DNA from: MWH-TA3 sp044353905
Lineage (GTDB): Bacteria > Actinomycetota > Actinomycetes > Actinomycetales > Microbacteriaceae
Direction of reading: 5' to 3'
NCBI GenBank assembly: GCA_044353905.1
Contig: JBILBA010000036.1
Location: forward strand, 1-5,330
Length of the DNA stretch: 5,330 nt
Position 1 is the first letter of the stretch, and every line of letters starts with the position of its first letter. This document shows, one piece after another, positions 1 to 5,330 of this stretch. The notes below the pieces were generated by a model. The model saw nothing but the letters and a program-made list of their open reading frames with translations, was not told where the DNA came from and made no database searches. The translations under genes were made by a program, and so were the position numbers.

Positions 1-430
1 CAGGGTCGGCCGCTCGATAGGGACGCGTCTCGTTGTGCCCCGTGTCGTACGTGCCGGTGACGCGATCGTGAAGTCGGTTCACACGGCTGGCTTCGTTGTG
101 GACGGCCTCGTGGCTTCCGAACGTCGTGATGGTGAGCCACCGAATGGTTCCCGCCAACCGACCCAGGGGGTCCTTTTCATAGCGCGAATGGTCGGCCACT
201 CCCGCGAGAGAACCGGGGTGAAGCGCCTGCATCAACAGCGCGCGAATTCCGCCGACGAGCGTGCCGAAGTCTCGATGAATGACCCACGGAGCATCGGATG
301 GAACATAGAGTCCGCCGTCGTCTCCCCCAGCGATGATGTCGAGCCACGGTGGCTTGCCGTCCGCCGCCCCCGACAGCAGTCGGCGAAAACGCACCGACAC
401 CCATTCCTGAATAGGGTTGTTGGAAGTCAT
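1..430 (-). CDS. MpaB-family (DUF2236) oxygenase, N-terminal part, truncated by window edge
   Basis: The ATG at 430-428 opens a minus-strand frame that stays open to the window edge (143 codons seen). The family comprises haem-dependent oxygenases related to fungal MpaB and bacterial rubber oxygenases; substrates of actinobacterial members are mostly unknown. Seen here: a W49-V-I-H52 start to the domain, then the family core with LLMQALHPGS at residues 65-74, where H71 in the 'HP' motif is a candidate haem ligand. VADHSRYEKDP follows at 78-88, then F104-G105, H121 and the tail Y138-R-A-A-D-P143. This order matches the family pattern as I remember it. The C-terminal half lies outside the window, so completeness is unknown. 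No clear Shine-Dalgarno precedes the ATG. It is divergent from the SDR starting at 481 and shares a 50-nt upstream region with it. Family assignment is fairly secure; physiological role is not. Confidence 0.8.
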   Translation of the reverse strand, partial: MTSNNPIQEWVSVRFRRLLSGAADGKPPWLDIIAGGDDGGLYVPSDAPWVIHRDFGTLVGGIRALLMQALHPGSLAGVADHSRYEKDPLGRLAGTIRWLTITTFGSHEAVHNEASRVNRLHDRVTGTYDTGHNETRPYRAADP

Positions 431-480
431 GGTGCAATTAGCCTATGGGTACAGTCTTTATCCCCAGCACAGGAGACCCC
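431..480. promoter_or_regulatory. Divergent intergenic region, presumed promoters for the MpaB-like gene and the SDR
   Basis: These 50 nt separate two divergent starts, so promoters for both genes should lie here or in the adjoining 5' coding ends. On the plus strand a weak sigma-70-like pair can be drawn: TTGGAA at 420-425 and TATGGG at 444-449 with an 18-nt spacer. This is a poor match to consensus. On the minus strand I find no convincing -10/-35 pair. The promoter role is inferred from gene arrangement; the exact elements are not established. Confidence 0.35.
471..475 (+). promoter_or_regulatory. Ribosome binding site AGGAG setting the SDR start at 481
   Basis: AGGAG lies 5 nt before the ATG at 481, a near-ideal Shine-Dalgarno arrangement. 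The in-frame upstream ATG at 445 has no such site, and its extra 12 residues precede the usual start of an SDR fold. The start at 481 is therefore preferred. Confidence 0.8.
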
Positions 481-1167
481 ATGACATCACTCACCAACGC
501 CACCGTCCTCGTTATTGGTGCGGCGGGCGGAATCGGGCAGAGCCTGTGCGCCGCGCTCCACGCCGCTGGCGCCACGGTCATCGGCACGACGAAAGACGCG
601 GGAAAGTTGTCAAGCCTCGCGACAACCACTTCGAGTCAGCGGGTCCTCGACCTCGCCGATGGTGACTCCATCGCCGCATTCCTGGACGACATCGAGGCGG
701 AGGACGTCGCGCTCACTGGAATCATCGTGGCCGCTGGTGTTGTCGGATTCGGTAACGCCGTCGATGTCCCCGCCGCCGGCTTCGACCGCATGATGGCAAT
801 CAATGCAACGGGACCGATCCACGTGCTCTCGGCGCTTTCGCCCATCGTCGGAAAATCGGGCGACGGTTTTGTTGTGACACTCTCGGGCATGATCGCCGAG
901 ACCCCGATGGCGGGCCTGTCAGCGTACTCCGCCAGCAAGGCGGCCTTGCATGCTTTCAGCGTCGCGGCCGGTCGTGAATTCCGTCGAATCGGCGTTCGGT
1001 TCGTCGACGCACGCCCAGGCCACACCGAATCCGGCCTAGCGACGCGGGCACTATTCGGGGAGGCCCCCAACTTCGGTGCCGGGCTCACGACCGATGCGGT
1101 TGCTGCTCGAATCGTCGCCGCTATTGTCAACGACGAGAAAGACTTGCCGAGCGCAGCTTTCGTTTAG
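481..1167 (+). CDS. Short-chain dehydrogenase/reductase (SDR), 228 aa
   Basis: Predicted cytosolic NAD(P)(H)-dependent oxidoreductase with a Rossmann fold. The glycine-rich cofactor loop is G13-A-A-G-G-I-G19, with Ile12 where the usual TGxxxGIG has Thr. D57-L is the adenine-pocket acid, and A84-A-G replaces the common NAG motif. Catalytic residues are N108, S135, Y149 and K153 (YSASK), followed by the R178-P-G loop. At 228 residues it is slightly short for a classical SDR; it lacks the C-terminal 'DGG' segment common in FabG-type enzymes and ends in an A/V-rich tail. The start at 481 is chosen for its AGGAG site; the alternative at 445 would add 12 residues. It is divergent from the MpaB-like oxygenase, which hints at, but does not prove, a shared lipid- or terpenoid-type oxidation. 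Its TAG overlaps the convergent protease stop. The substrate cannot be deduced; family membership is secure. Confidence 0.9.
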   Translation: MTSLTNATVLVIGAAGGIGQSLCAALHAAGATVIGTTKDAGKLSSLATTTSSQRVLDLADGDSIAAFLDDIEAEDVALTGIIVAAGVVGFGNAVDVPAAGFDRMMAINATGPIHVLSALSPIVGKSGDGFVVTLSGMIAETPMAGLSAYSASKAALHAFSVAAGREFRRIGVRFVDARPGHTESGLATRALFGEAPNFGAGLTTDAVAARIVAAIVNDEKDLPSAAFV

Positions 1168-3461
1168 CGGCGAACCTTTGCAGTCTGGGCACTTATAAGC
1201 GCTTCGGAGTTGTAGCCCGTCATCGCTGCGGTGACTTTTACCGAAATCTTCTTGCCCTTGTCGGTTGACTTGAGCTTGTAGGTCGAACCCGTTGCTCTGC
1301 TGATCGGGCTTCCATTTCGCAGCCACTGACGCTTCAGCGTGACGCCAGGCTGCCAGGTTCCAACGTTCGAACTCAGCGTCTTTCCCACCTTCGCCGTTCC
1401 CGTGATCGTGGGCGTCGCGGTCGGAGAAATGGTCCCCGCTATGACCGTCGTGGAAACACTGTTGGCAGTCACCGGGTTGTAACCGGCCTTGCTCGCAATG
1501 ACGCGGAACACAAGAGTTTTACCGAGGTCACTCGGAAGGATTGTGTAACTCGAATCGGAATCGCTCGCAGCGCTACCGTTTCGATACCACTGAGTGGAGA
1601 AAGACACACCATCAAGCCACATTCCGGTCGAGCCCGTCAGCGTCGTTCCGACGGCCCCAGTTCCCGAAACGGTCGGAGTACTTTGTGTCGAGATCGTCGC
1701 GCCCGTGACGATTACTGCGGAACTGGTTGCCTGTCCCGGACAATACCCTGTTTTCGAGCCGTCGACTCGATACGTAATCGACTTGCCCACATCTCCCGCC
1801 AACGGTGAGTATGTGGAATCGGTGACACCTGTTGCGACTCCGTTTCGATACCACTCGGCCGCTAATTCGGCTCCTTCGGTCCAGGTGCCGGTCGATCCGG
1901 TCAGAGTTGATCCGAAAACCGTTGACCCCAAAATTGCCGGGGTACCCGGTGCAAGTTCCGGTGTCGGTGTTCCAGTAACTGCGATGCGGAATTCGCCAAG
2001 GCTTCCGTAGTCCGAATACCCGGTCAATGCCCCCGTACCGTAACCAACCCCGTCGACTCGGACGTAATAGACCTGGCACTGAACGGTGGACGCCGAAAAT
2101 GAAGCGTCAAGACCCGTGGCATTATCGACGCCAACCCGGAGGAGATTGGGGTTGGTCGTCGACATTACATTGCCCAATGAATCGAGCAATTGTGCTTCGA
2201 CGTCAAGATTGCTGCTCGAACTCGGTGACGTGATTTGAATCTCATGACTAGAAGCGGATGCGACGAACCTGAAATAATCCACGTCAGTGCGGGACGAAAT
2301 GACACCGTCGTCATCGGTTCCGAGGGTGACGGCCGTTGCGGTAAAAAGAGTACCGCCGTGATCGTCAGCGCGGCGGGATATTCCGTTTCCCGCCATCACT
2401 GCAACGTCATCCTGGAACTGATTAGCCGATGTGTATGTCCCGTTCGAGAACTGAACTAACGGTTCGTAATACCCGACGCCCATGACGGGCGCCCAGCCAT
2501 CATGTCCATCGTAATAACCTTCCGCGACAGTTTCGGGCGGGTTGATTCCGCCATCATGCATAAGTCCGAGATTGTGGCCCACCTCGTGGCTTACAACGTC
2601 CGAAATTGTCTTCCCCGTAAACCACGATTGGGCGAAGTTCAGGGCCGGACCGAGGTAGGTGTTGTAGCCCGCGTAGTCAAAAACGTCGACATAGGCGATT
2701 CCACCACAACCACACGTCGACCCAATGATGTTGGCCGAGTCAGTGATCAGCGCTCGCACACCATAGACAACATCGGCTTCATTCGACCGCAGGAGAGCGG
2801 GGGAACCAGGGTCCTGCGTGGTGACATTGACATCGAACGGCGCGTAATCCTCAGCCACGGCGGACCACGCATCAATGATGTTCCTGCGCTCGAGATCGTT
2901 GAAAGTAGCAGTGTTTCCGTCTACGTCGTAGGCCGGCATTTGCATCTGCTCGTCGGTGTAATCAGTTCCGTCAACCGTCACACCGTTAACCGTTTTGATA
3001 TTCAATTGCCAATAGGTTCCAGAGAGTGAATGACCTGTGAAGTCGAGGTAAATCGTTCGATTAGCGCCCGGCATGCTGTTCAACAGGAAAGCGTCCGCCA
3101 ACGGGACGTCGGCCGCAGGGGCGGCTGGCTGTGCTGAGGGAACAACGGGTGGCTGCTCCACGGCAAGTGAGTCGACGACAAAGGCGCGGCCCAGGCTATC
3201 AACACGCACCGATTCATCGGCAACCGATGACGTCCACGCATTTCGCGAAACCCGCGTCTCAGGCATCCAGGTGTGTGGGCTACCCCCGTTCGATTCCGCG
3301 TATTCCGCGAGGGATTCAAATTTCTCGAAGAACTTCGAACGGCTGTCGCGAGGCGCCGACTCTGCTGAAGAATCCGGGGCCACCAAGGTTGCTCCCACAA
3401 TTGCGATGACGCTCATGGCAAGAACAGCGAACCTGAAAATTCTGAAAGTTGATCGAGCCAT
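1164..3461 (-). CDS. Secreted multidomain metzincin-type zinc metalloprotease with Ig-like repeats, 765 aa
   Basis: Predicted exported zinc endopeptidase. Residues 1-33 form a Sec-type signal peptide: basic start with R3, R7 and R10, hydrophobic core about 11-27, likely cleavage after S31-S-A33. There is no lipobox Cys. Residues 34-134 are a propeptide/linker region, Pro/Ala-rich near 103-120. The catalytic domain spans about 135-365. Its zinc site H292-E-V-G-H296-N-L-G-L-M-H302-D fits the metzincin HExxHxxGxxHD pattern, with E293 as general base and M327 a plausible Met-turn 25 residues later. C250 and C252 may be structural. Residues 367-497 resemble a bacterial pre-peptidase C-terminal (PPC) domain (D393-V-D-Y-F; GYSDYGSLGEF at 481-491). 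Three Ig-like repeats of about 85-89 residues follow to the C-terminus. There is no LPxTG anchor. The start at 3461 gives the signal peptide; an in-frame ATG at 3587 would overlap the methyltransferase gene and bury it. Substrate unknown: nutrient scavenging, cell-wall remodelling or interaction with other organisms are all possible. Confidence 0.88.
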   Translation of the reverse strand: MARSTFRIFRFAVLAMSVIAIVGATLVAPDSSAESAPRDSRSKFFEKFESLAEYAESNGGSPHTWMPETRVSRNAWTSSVADESVRVDSLGRAFVVDSLAVEQPPVVPSAQPAAPAADVPLADAFLLNSMPGANRTIYLDFTGHSLSGTYWQLNIKTVNGVTVDGTDYTDEQMQMPAYDVDGNTATFNDLERRNIIDAWSAVAEDYAPFDVNVTTQDPGSPALLRSNEADVVYGVRALITDSANIIGSTCGCGGIAYVDVFDYAGYNTYLGPALNFAQSWFTGKTISDVVSHEVGHNLGLMHDGGINPPETVAEGYYDGHDGWAPVMGVGYYEPLVQFSNGTYTSANQFQDDVAVMAGNGISRRADDHGGTLFTATAVTLGTDDDGVISSRTDVDYFRFVASASSHEIQITSPSSSSNLDVEAQLLDSLGNVMSTTNPNLLRVGVDNATGLDASFSASTVQCQVYYVRVDGVGYGTGALTGYSDYGSLGEFRIAVTGTPTPELAPGTPAILGSTVFGSTLTGSTGTWTEGAELAAEWYRNGVATGVTDSTYSPLAGDVGKSITYRVDGSKTGYCPGQATSSAVIVTGATISTQSTPTVSGTGAVGTTLTGSTGMWLDGVSFSTQWYRNGSAASDSDSSYTILPSDLGKTLVFRVIASKAGYNPVTANSVSTTVIAGTISPTATPTITGTAKVGKTLSSNVGTWQPGVTLKRQWLRNGSPISRATGSTYKLKSTDKGKKISVKVTAAMTGYNSEALISAQTAKVRR
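1167..1955 (-). repeat. Three tandem Ig-like protein repeats in the C-terminal third of the protease
   Basis: The repeats cover residues about 503-587 (DNA 1701-1955), 588-676 (1434-1700) and 677-765 (1167-1433). Each shows the same skeleton: a TP start, a G..L..S.G.W strand, a W-[YL]-R-N-G turn (W537, W625, W713), a [ST]-Y strand, D-x-G-K, then a GY turn (572, 660, 749). Such modules are common in secreted actinobacterial proteins and usually act as stalks or binding domains. The repeats are diverged from each other, so this is an old protein-level duplication and not a recent DNA duplication. Confidence 0.85.
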
Positions 3462-3477
3462 AAGACCAAGGTACCTG

Positions 3478-3496
3478 ACCCTTGAGGGTTCTAACA
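3478..3496 (-). promoter_or_regulatory. Possible promoter/operator ahead of the protease gene
   Basis: On the minus strand an extended -10-like element (TG, one base, then TAGAAC; hexamer at 3493-3488) lies 27 nt upstream of the protease ATG. I see no -35 match. A 12-bp inverted repeat with 5-bp arms (plus strand ACCCT-TG-AGGGT, 3478-3489) overlaps the end of this element and the expected transcription start. This geometry would suit a repressor site, but 5-bp arms can occur by chance. No good Shine-Dalgarno follows; the nearest purine run, AGG, is more than 10 nt from the ATG. Confidence 0.3.
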
Positions 3497-3511
3497 GAAA
3501 TAGTTCGGTCG

Positions 3512-4369
3512 CTACCGAGCGGGCGGAAGGTTTGACGCCCCGTACCCACAACACCCGCCGACAATTCGAGCACCCAGATTCACCCACTCGTCGACGTCAA
3601 CCCGGGTCGCGAATTCGGGCTCGCCGGACCATGCCATCGCGTCGGAATCCCATGTCTGTCCCGCGTTGGGGTACACGACGAAGGGTATATCGGTCTCGAC
3701 TCCAGACAGTGTCGGTGTGATGACAGACAGAGGCGAGCAATTGATTCCGACAGCCATCGCGTTCCCATATTGTTCGACCAACGCACACGCCTCGGCGAAA
3801 GTTCCACCACCGCTGATCGCACCGGGTTCGGTCACGGTGAACGAAACCCAGAACGGCATGTCGGCACTCTTCGATTCGATGAGTTCCAGAAGGACTCGAA
3901 CCTCGGCGAGGTCGGGCATGGTTTCCAGCGCGAGCAGGTCGGGCTCGGTGTCCAAAAGGATGTCGAGGCGGCGGTCGTGATAGTCACGGATCACGCTGTC
4001 GGTGACCCCGTAGTTTCCGCGAAACTCCGAGCCGTCGTTCAGATGAGCCCCGAAAGGTCCGATGCTCGCCGCGACGAGTGTGTCGTCGCTCGCTGCGAGT
4101 CGTGAAGCCGTCGTCGAATTGCGCAGGGCTCGTTCGACGTCGTCATCGGTCCAACCCGCGCGTCGACCACCCTCGAAGGACAACTGGTACGACCCCGTGA
4201 TGATGATGTCGGCGCCGGCGTCCACAAAAGAACGGTGGGCGGCGGTCACGGCTTCGGGGTTCGTCAGGAGCAACTCGCCCGTCCACATCGCGCCGTCGAT
4301 GGCCAAACCCTGGGCTTCGAGCGCGGTGGACAGCCCACCGTCGAGCGCAAAAACTTGAGTGTCGGTCAT
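3512..4369 (-). CDS. Homocysteine S-methyltransferase family protein, 285 aa
   Basis: Cytosolic zinc-dependent TIM-barrel enzyme of the family that transfers a methyl group to homocysteine, giving methionine; the usual donor in E. coli MmuM and plant HMTs is S-methylmethionine. Visible motifs: D10-G-G at the N-terminus, W29 before T-N-P38-E, D50-A-G-A-D-I (50-55) and T58-G-S-Y. I103-G-P-F-G and E149-T-M-P follow, then G208-I-N-C211-S, Y233-P-N-A-G237 and G271-G-C273-C274-G. C211, C273 and C274 are the expected zinc ligands. The protein is shorter than E. coli MmuM (about 310 aa), and the segment after the CC pair, YGASNLPPAR, departs from the usual T-x-P-x-H-I pattern. The ATG at 4369 overlaps the SDR stop as ATGA, which implies translational coupling; longer in-frame starts would run into the SDR. 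A homologous thiol methyltransferase role on another substrate cannot be excluded. Confidence 0.85.
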   Translation of the reverse strand: MTDTQVFALDGGLSTALEAQGLAIDGAMWTGELLLTNPEAVTAAHRSFVDAGADIIITGSYQLSFEGGRRAGWTDDDVERALRNSTTASRLAASDDTLVAASIGPFGAHLNDGSEFRGNYGVTDSVIRDYHDRRLDILLDTEPDLLALETMPDLAEVRVLLELIESKSADMPFWVSFTVTEPGAISGGGTFAEACALVEQYGNAMAVGINCSPLSVITPTLSGVETDIPFVVYPNAGQTWDSDAMAWSGEPEFATRVDVDEWVNLGARIVGGCCGYGASNLPPAR

Positions 4370-5163
4370 GCTCGTTCTTCGGCGATGGAGTTCCCACCGT
4401 CGACGACCAGAACTTGGCCCGTGACGTAGGCGGCTTCGGTACTCGCGAGAAATCCGATGCACGCGGCGACTTCCTCGGGGATTGCCGAGCGACCGACGGG
4501 AACCGTGTGTCCCTGACGTGCTTCGTGCGGGGTCTGTGATCCGGTCGCGATCCACCCAGGCGCAACGGTGTTCGCGGTGATTCCCGCTGCTGCTTCGTCG
4601 ATGGCGAGCGATCGCATGAGCCCGACCATTCCCGCCTTGCTCGCCGCGTACGACGCATCATTCACCATCGCCATGACCGGCCCGGTCACCGATGCGACCG
4701 AGATGATTCGCCCGTTGCCGCTCGCGCGGAGGGCAGGGAGTGCCGCTTTGCTCACCAAAAACGCGGTCGTCAAATTGCGGGTGAGTGACGCATCCCACTC
4801 GGCTCGAGTCATGTCGGCGACTGAACCCGTCTCGCCCGAGGCCTCCATCGGCTTCGCAACACTCGTCATTCCGGCGTTGTTTATCAGAATGTCGATTCGT
4901 CCGGCCGCCTCAACGACCCGCTCAATGAGTCCGTCAACCTCGGCATCGACGGTGAGGTCCGCCGCAGACGAAAACGCGGTGATGCCATCGGCCCGAAGCT
5001 CTGCTTCACGGTCGGCGACGCGGTCGCTCGCACCCGTCAGAAAAACCGTGGCACCCATTCGACCGAGAAACCGCGCGGTGGTGAAGCCGATTCCGCTCGG
5101 GGATCCGGCACCGGTTATGAGGGCGACTCGGCCATCGAGTCGGAACACGCTTTCGGTTGACAT
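4366..5163 (-). CDS. FabG-like SDR family oxidoreductase, 265 aa
   Basis: Classical-length SDR, cytosolic, NAD(P)(H)-dependent. The cofactor loop is T17-G-A-G-S-P-S-G-I-G26, two residues longer than TGxxxGIG. D69-L is the adenine-pocket acid and N95-N-A-G98 is intact. Catalytic residues N130, S158, Y172 and K176 (YAASK) are all present. The V-A-P-G-W loop and C-terminal V-V-D-G-G-N motif match FabG-type reductases. The NNAG-to-N130 spacing is about 10 residues longer than in E. coli FabG, owing to a G/E/S-rich stretch at about 107-116, so this is probably not the housekeeping FabG. GGTGG ends 4 nt before the ATG at 5163. It follows the sigma-like gene by 27 nt and overlaps the methyltransferase gene by 4 nt, so all three are probably co-transcribed. 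The coupled methyltransferase suggests a shared metabolite, not identified here. Confidence 0.9.
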   Translation of the reverse strand: MSTESVFRLDGRVALITGAGSPSGIGFTTARFLGRMGATVFLTGASDRVADREAELRADGITAFSSAADLTVDAEVDGLIERVVEAAGRIDILINNAGMTSVAKPMEASGETGSVADMTRAEWDASLTRNLTTAFLVSKAALPALRASGNGRIISVASVTGPVMAMVNDASYAASKAGMVGLMRSLAIDEAAAGITANTVAPGWIATGSQTPHEARQGHTVPVGRSAIPEEVAACIGFLASTEAAYVTGQVLVVDGGNSIAEERA

Positions 5164-5181
5164 AGTTCCACCGTAGCCGTG

Positions 5182-5202
5182 CGCCCGCGTTTACTGCGGG
5201 CG
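5182..5202 (-). repeat. Perfect 7-bp GC hairpin enclosing the stop codon of the upstream gene
   Basis: CGCCCGC (5182-5188) and GCGGGCG (5196-5202) are perfect inverted arms around a 7-nt loop that holds the TAA stop of the minus-strand gene. No T-run follows on the minus strand, so it does not fit a standard intrinsic terminator. It may be an RNA stem affecting ribosome or transcript behaviour between the two genes, or simply a product of GC-rich codons. Confidence 0.45.
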
Positions 5203-5330
5203 ACCGCCGTTCATCAGTGACATCGATATCGAGAGCATCGCGCGGTGAAGGCGCGTGACCAGTTCACCCTGGCGAATCCCGAGGTCCTGCGACACGTCGG
5301 ACATCGTCCGCTTTTCAATGAGCAGGCCAC
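5191..5330 (-). CDS. C-terminal tail of a probable helix-turn-helix (sigma-70 region 4-like) protein, truncated
   Basis: A frame open from the window edge ends at TAA (5193-5191) and encodes 45 visible residues. The stretch DVSQDLGIRQGELVTRLHRA (fragment residues 11-30) aligns well by eye with the region 4 helix-turn-helix of sigma-70/ECF factors, which typically read 'eIA..LGI..GTV.SRLHRA', followed by a short helix and a GGRPQ tail. If right, the protein binds promoter -35 elements; a LuxR-type or other helix-turn-helix regulator is the main alternative. Its N-terminus and start lie outside the window. It lies 27 nt upstream of the FabG-like SDR on the same strand and is probably its operon partner. 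Confidence 0.45.
   Translation of the reverse strand, partial: GLLIEKRTMSDVSQDLGIRQGELVTRLHRAMLSISMSLMNGGRPQ

Noticed and set aside
445..480. ATG at 445 as the start of the plus-strand SDR
   Set aside because: No ribosome site precedes it, it adds residues not expected in an SDR, and AGGAG sits 5 nt before the ATG at 481.
35..484. Plus-strand open frame of 149 codons
   Set aside because: It lies antisense to the MpaB-like gene, runs past the SDR start at 481, and its product is Arg/Pro/Ser-rich with no recognisable motif. The minus-strand frame shows clear family motifs.
1197..1204. Palindrome AAGCGCTT near the convergent gene ends, considered as terminator
   Set aside because: It has only 4-bp arms, no loop and no T-run, and it lies inside the protease coding region; expected by chance.
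2502..3029. Plus-strand open frame of 175 codons
   Set aside because: It is antisense to the protease catalytic domain, including the zinc-site codons, and shows no recognisable domain.
3462..3587. N-terminal extension of the protease to the ATG at 3587
   Set aside because: It would overlap the 3' end of the methyltransferase gene and bury the signal peptide 42 residues inside the protein.
3073..3720. Plus-strand open frame of 215 codons
   Set aside because: It spans the 5' end of the protease, the 50-nt gap and the 3' end of the methyltransferase in antisense; its low-complexity, Arg/Ser/Thr-rich product is typical of a shadow frame in GC-rich DNA.
4568..5176. Plus-strand open frame of 202 codons
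   Set aside because: It is fully antisense to the FabG-like SDR, whose motifs are unambiguous; the Ala/Ser/Arg-rich product is a codon-bias shadow.

Overview
The window looks like chromosomal DNA from a high-GC Gram-positive bacterium (Actinobacteria; Microbacteriaceae is my best guess). The basis is codon use, the protein families present and the compact gene packing; there is no rRNA or other taxonomic marker. I see no tRNA, rRNA, CRISPR array, insertion sequence, attachment site or origin. The window is almost fully coding: the non-coding gaps are only about 50 nt (431-480), 50 nt (3462-3511) and 27 nt (5164-5190), so no stretch over 300 bases lacks a gene.

Left part (1-1167): two divergent genes share a 50-nt intergenic region. 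The leftward one is the N-terminal 143 codons of an MpaB-family (DUF2236, rubber-oxygenase-like) haem oxygenase, cut by the window edge. The rightward one is a short (228 aa) SDR oxidoreductase with a complete N-S-Y-K active site. The SDR stop codon overlaps the stop codon of the next, convergent gene by 4 nt.

Main part (1164-5330, all on the minus strand, transcribed right to left): a probable operon. In order of transcription it holds (i) the C-terminal tail of a protein whose last 45 residues resemble a sigma-70 region 4 helix-turn-helix; (ii) a 265-aa FabG-like SDR; (iii) a 285-aa homocysteine S-methyltransferase-like enzyme joined to the SDR by an ATGA start/stop overlap; and (iv) after a 50-nt gap, a 765-aa secreted metzincin-type zinc protease. 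The protease has an HExxHxxGxxHD site, a PPC-like beta domain and three Ig-like repeats. A palindrome overlapping a possible extended -10 element lies just upstream of it, so it may have its own promoter.

Genes (ii) and (iii) probably work together on a small metabolite, but the substrate cannot be read from sequence. The protease is the most distinctive gene: multi-domain, exported, clearly lower in GC than its neighbours, and ending in an unusually basic Ig-like repeat. I did not find convincing evidence of a wholly new biological system. The protease and the sigma-like/SDR/methyltransferase cluster are the parts most worth a second look.
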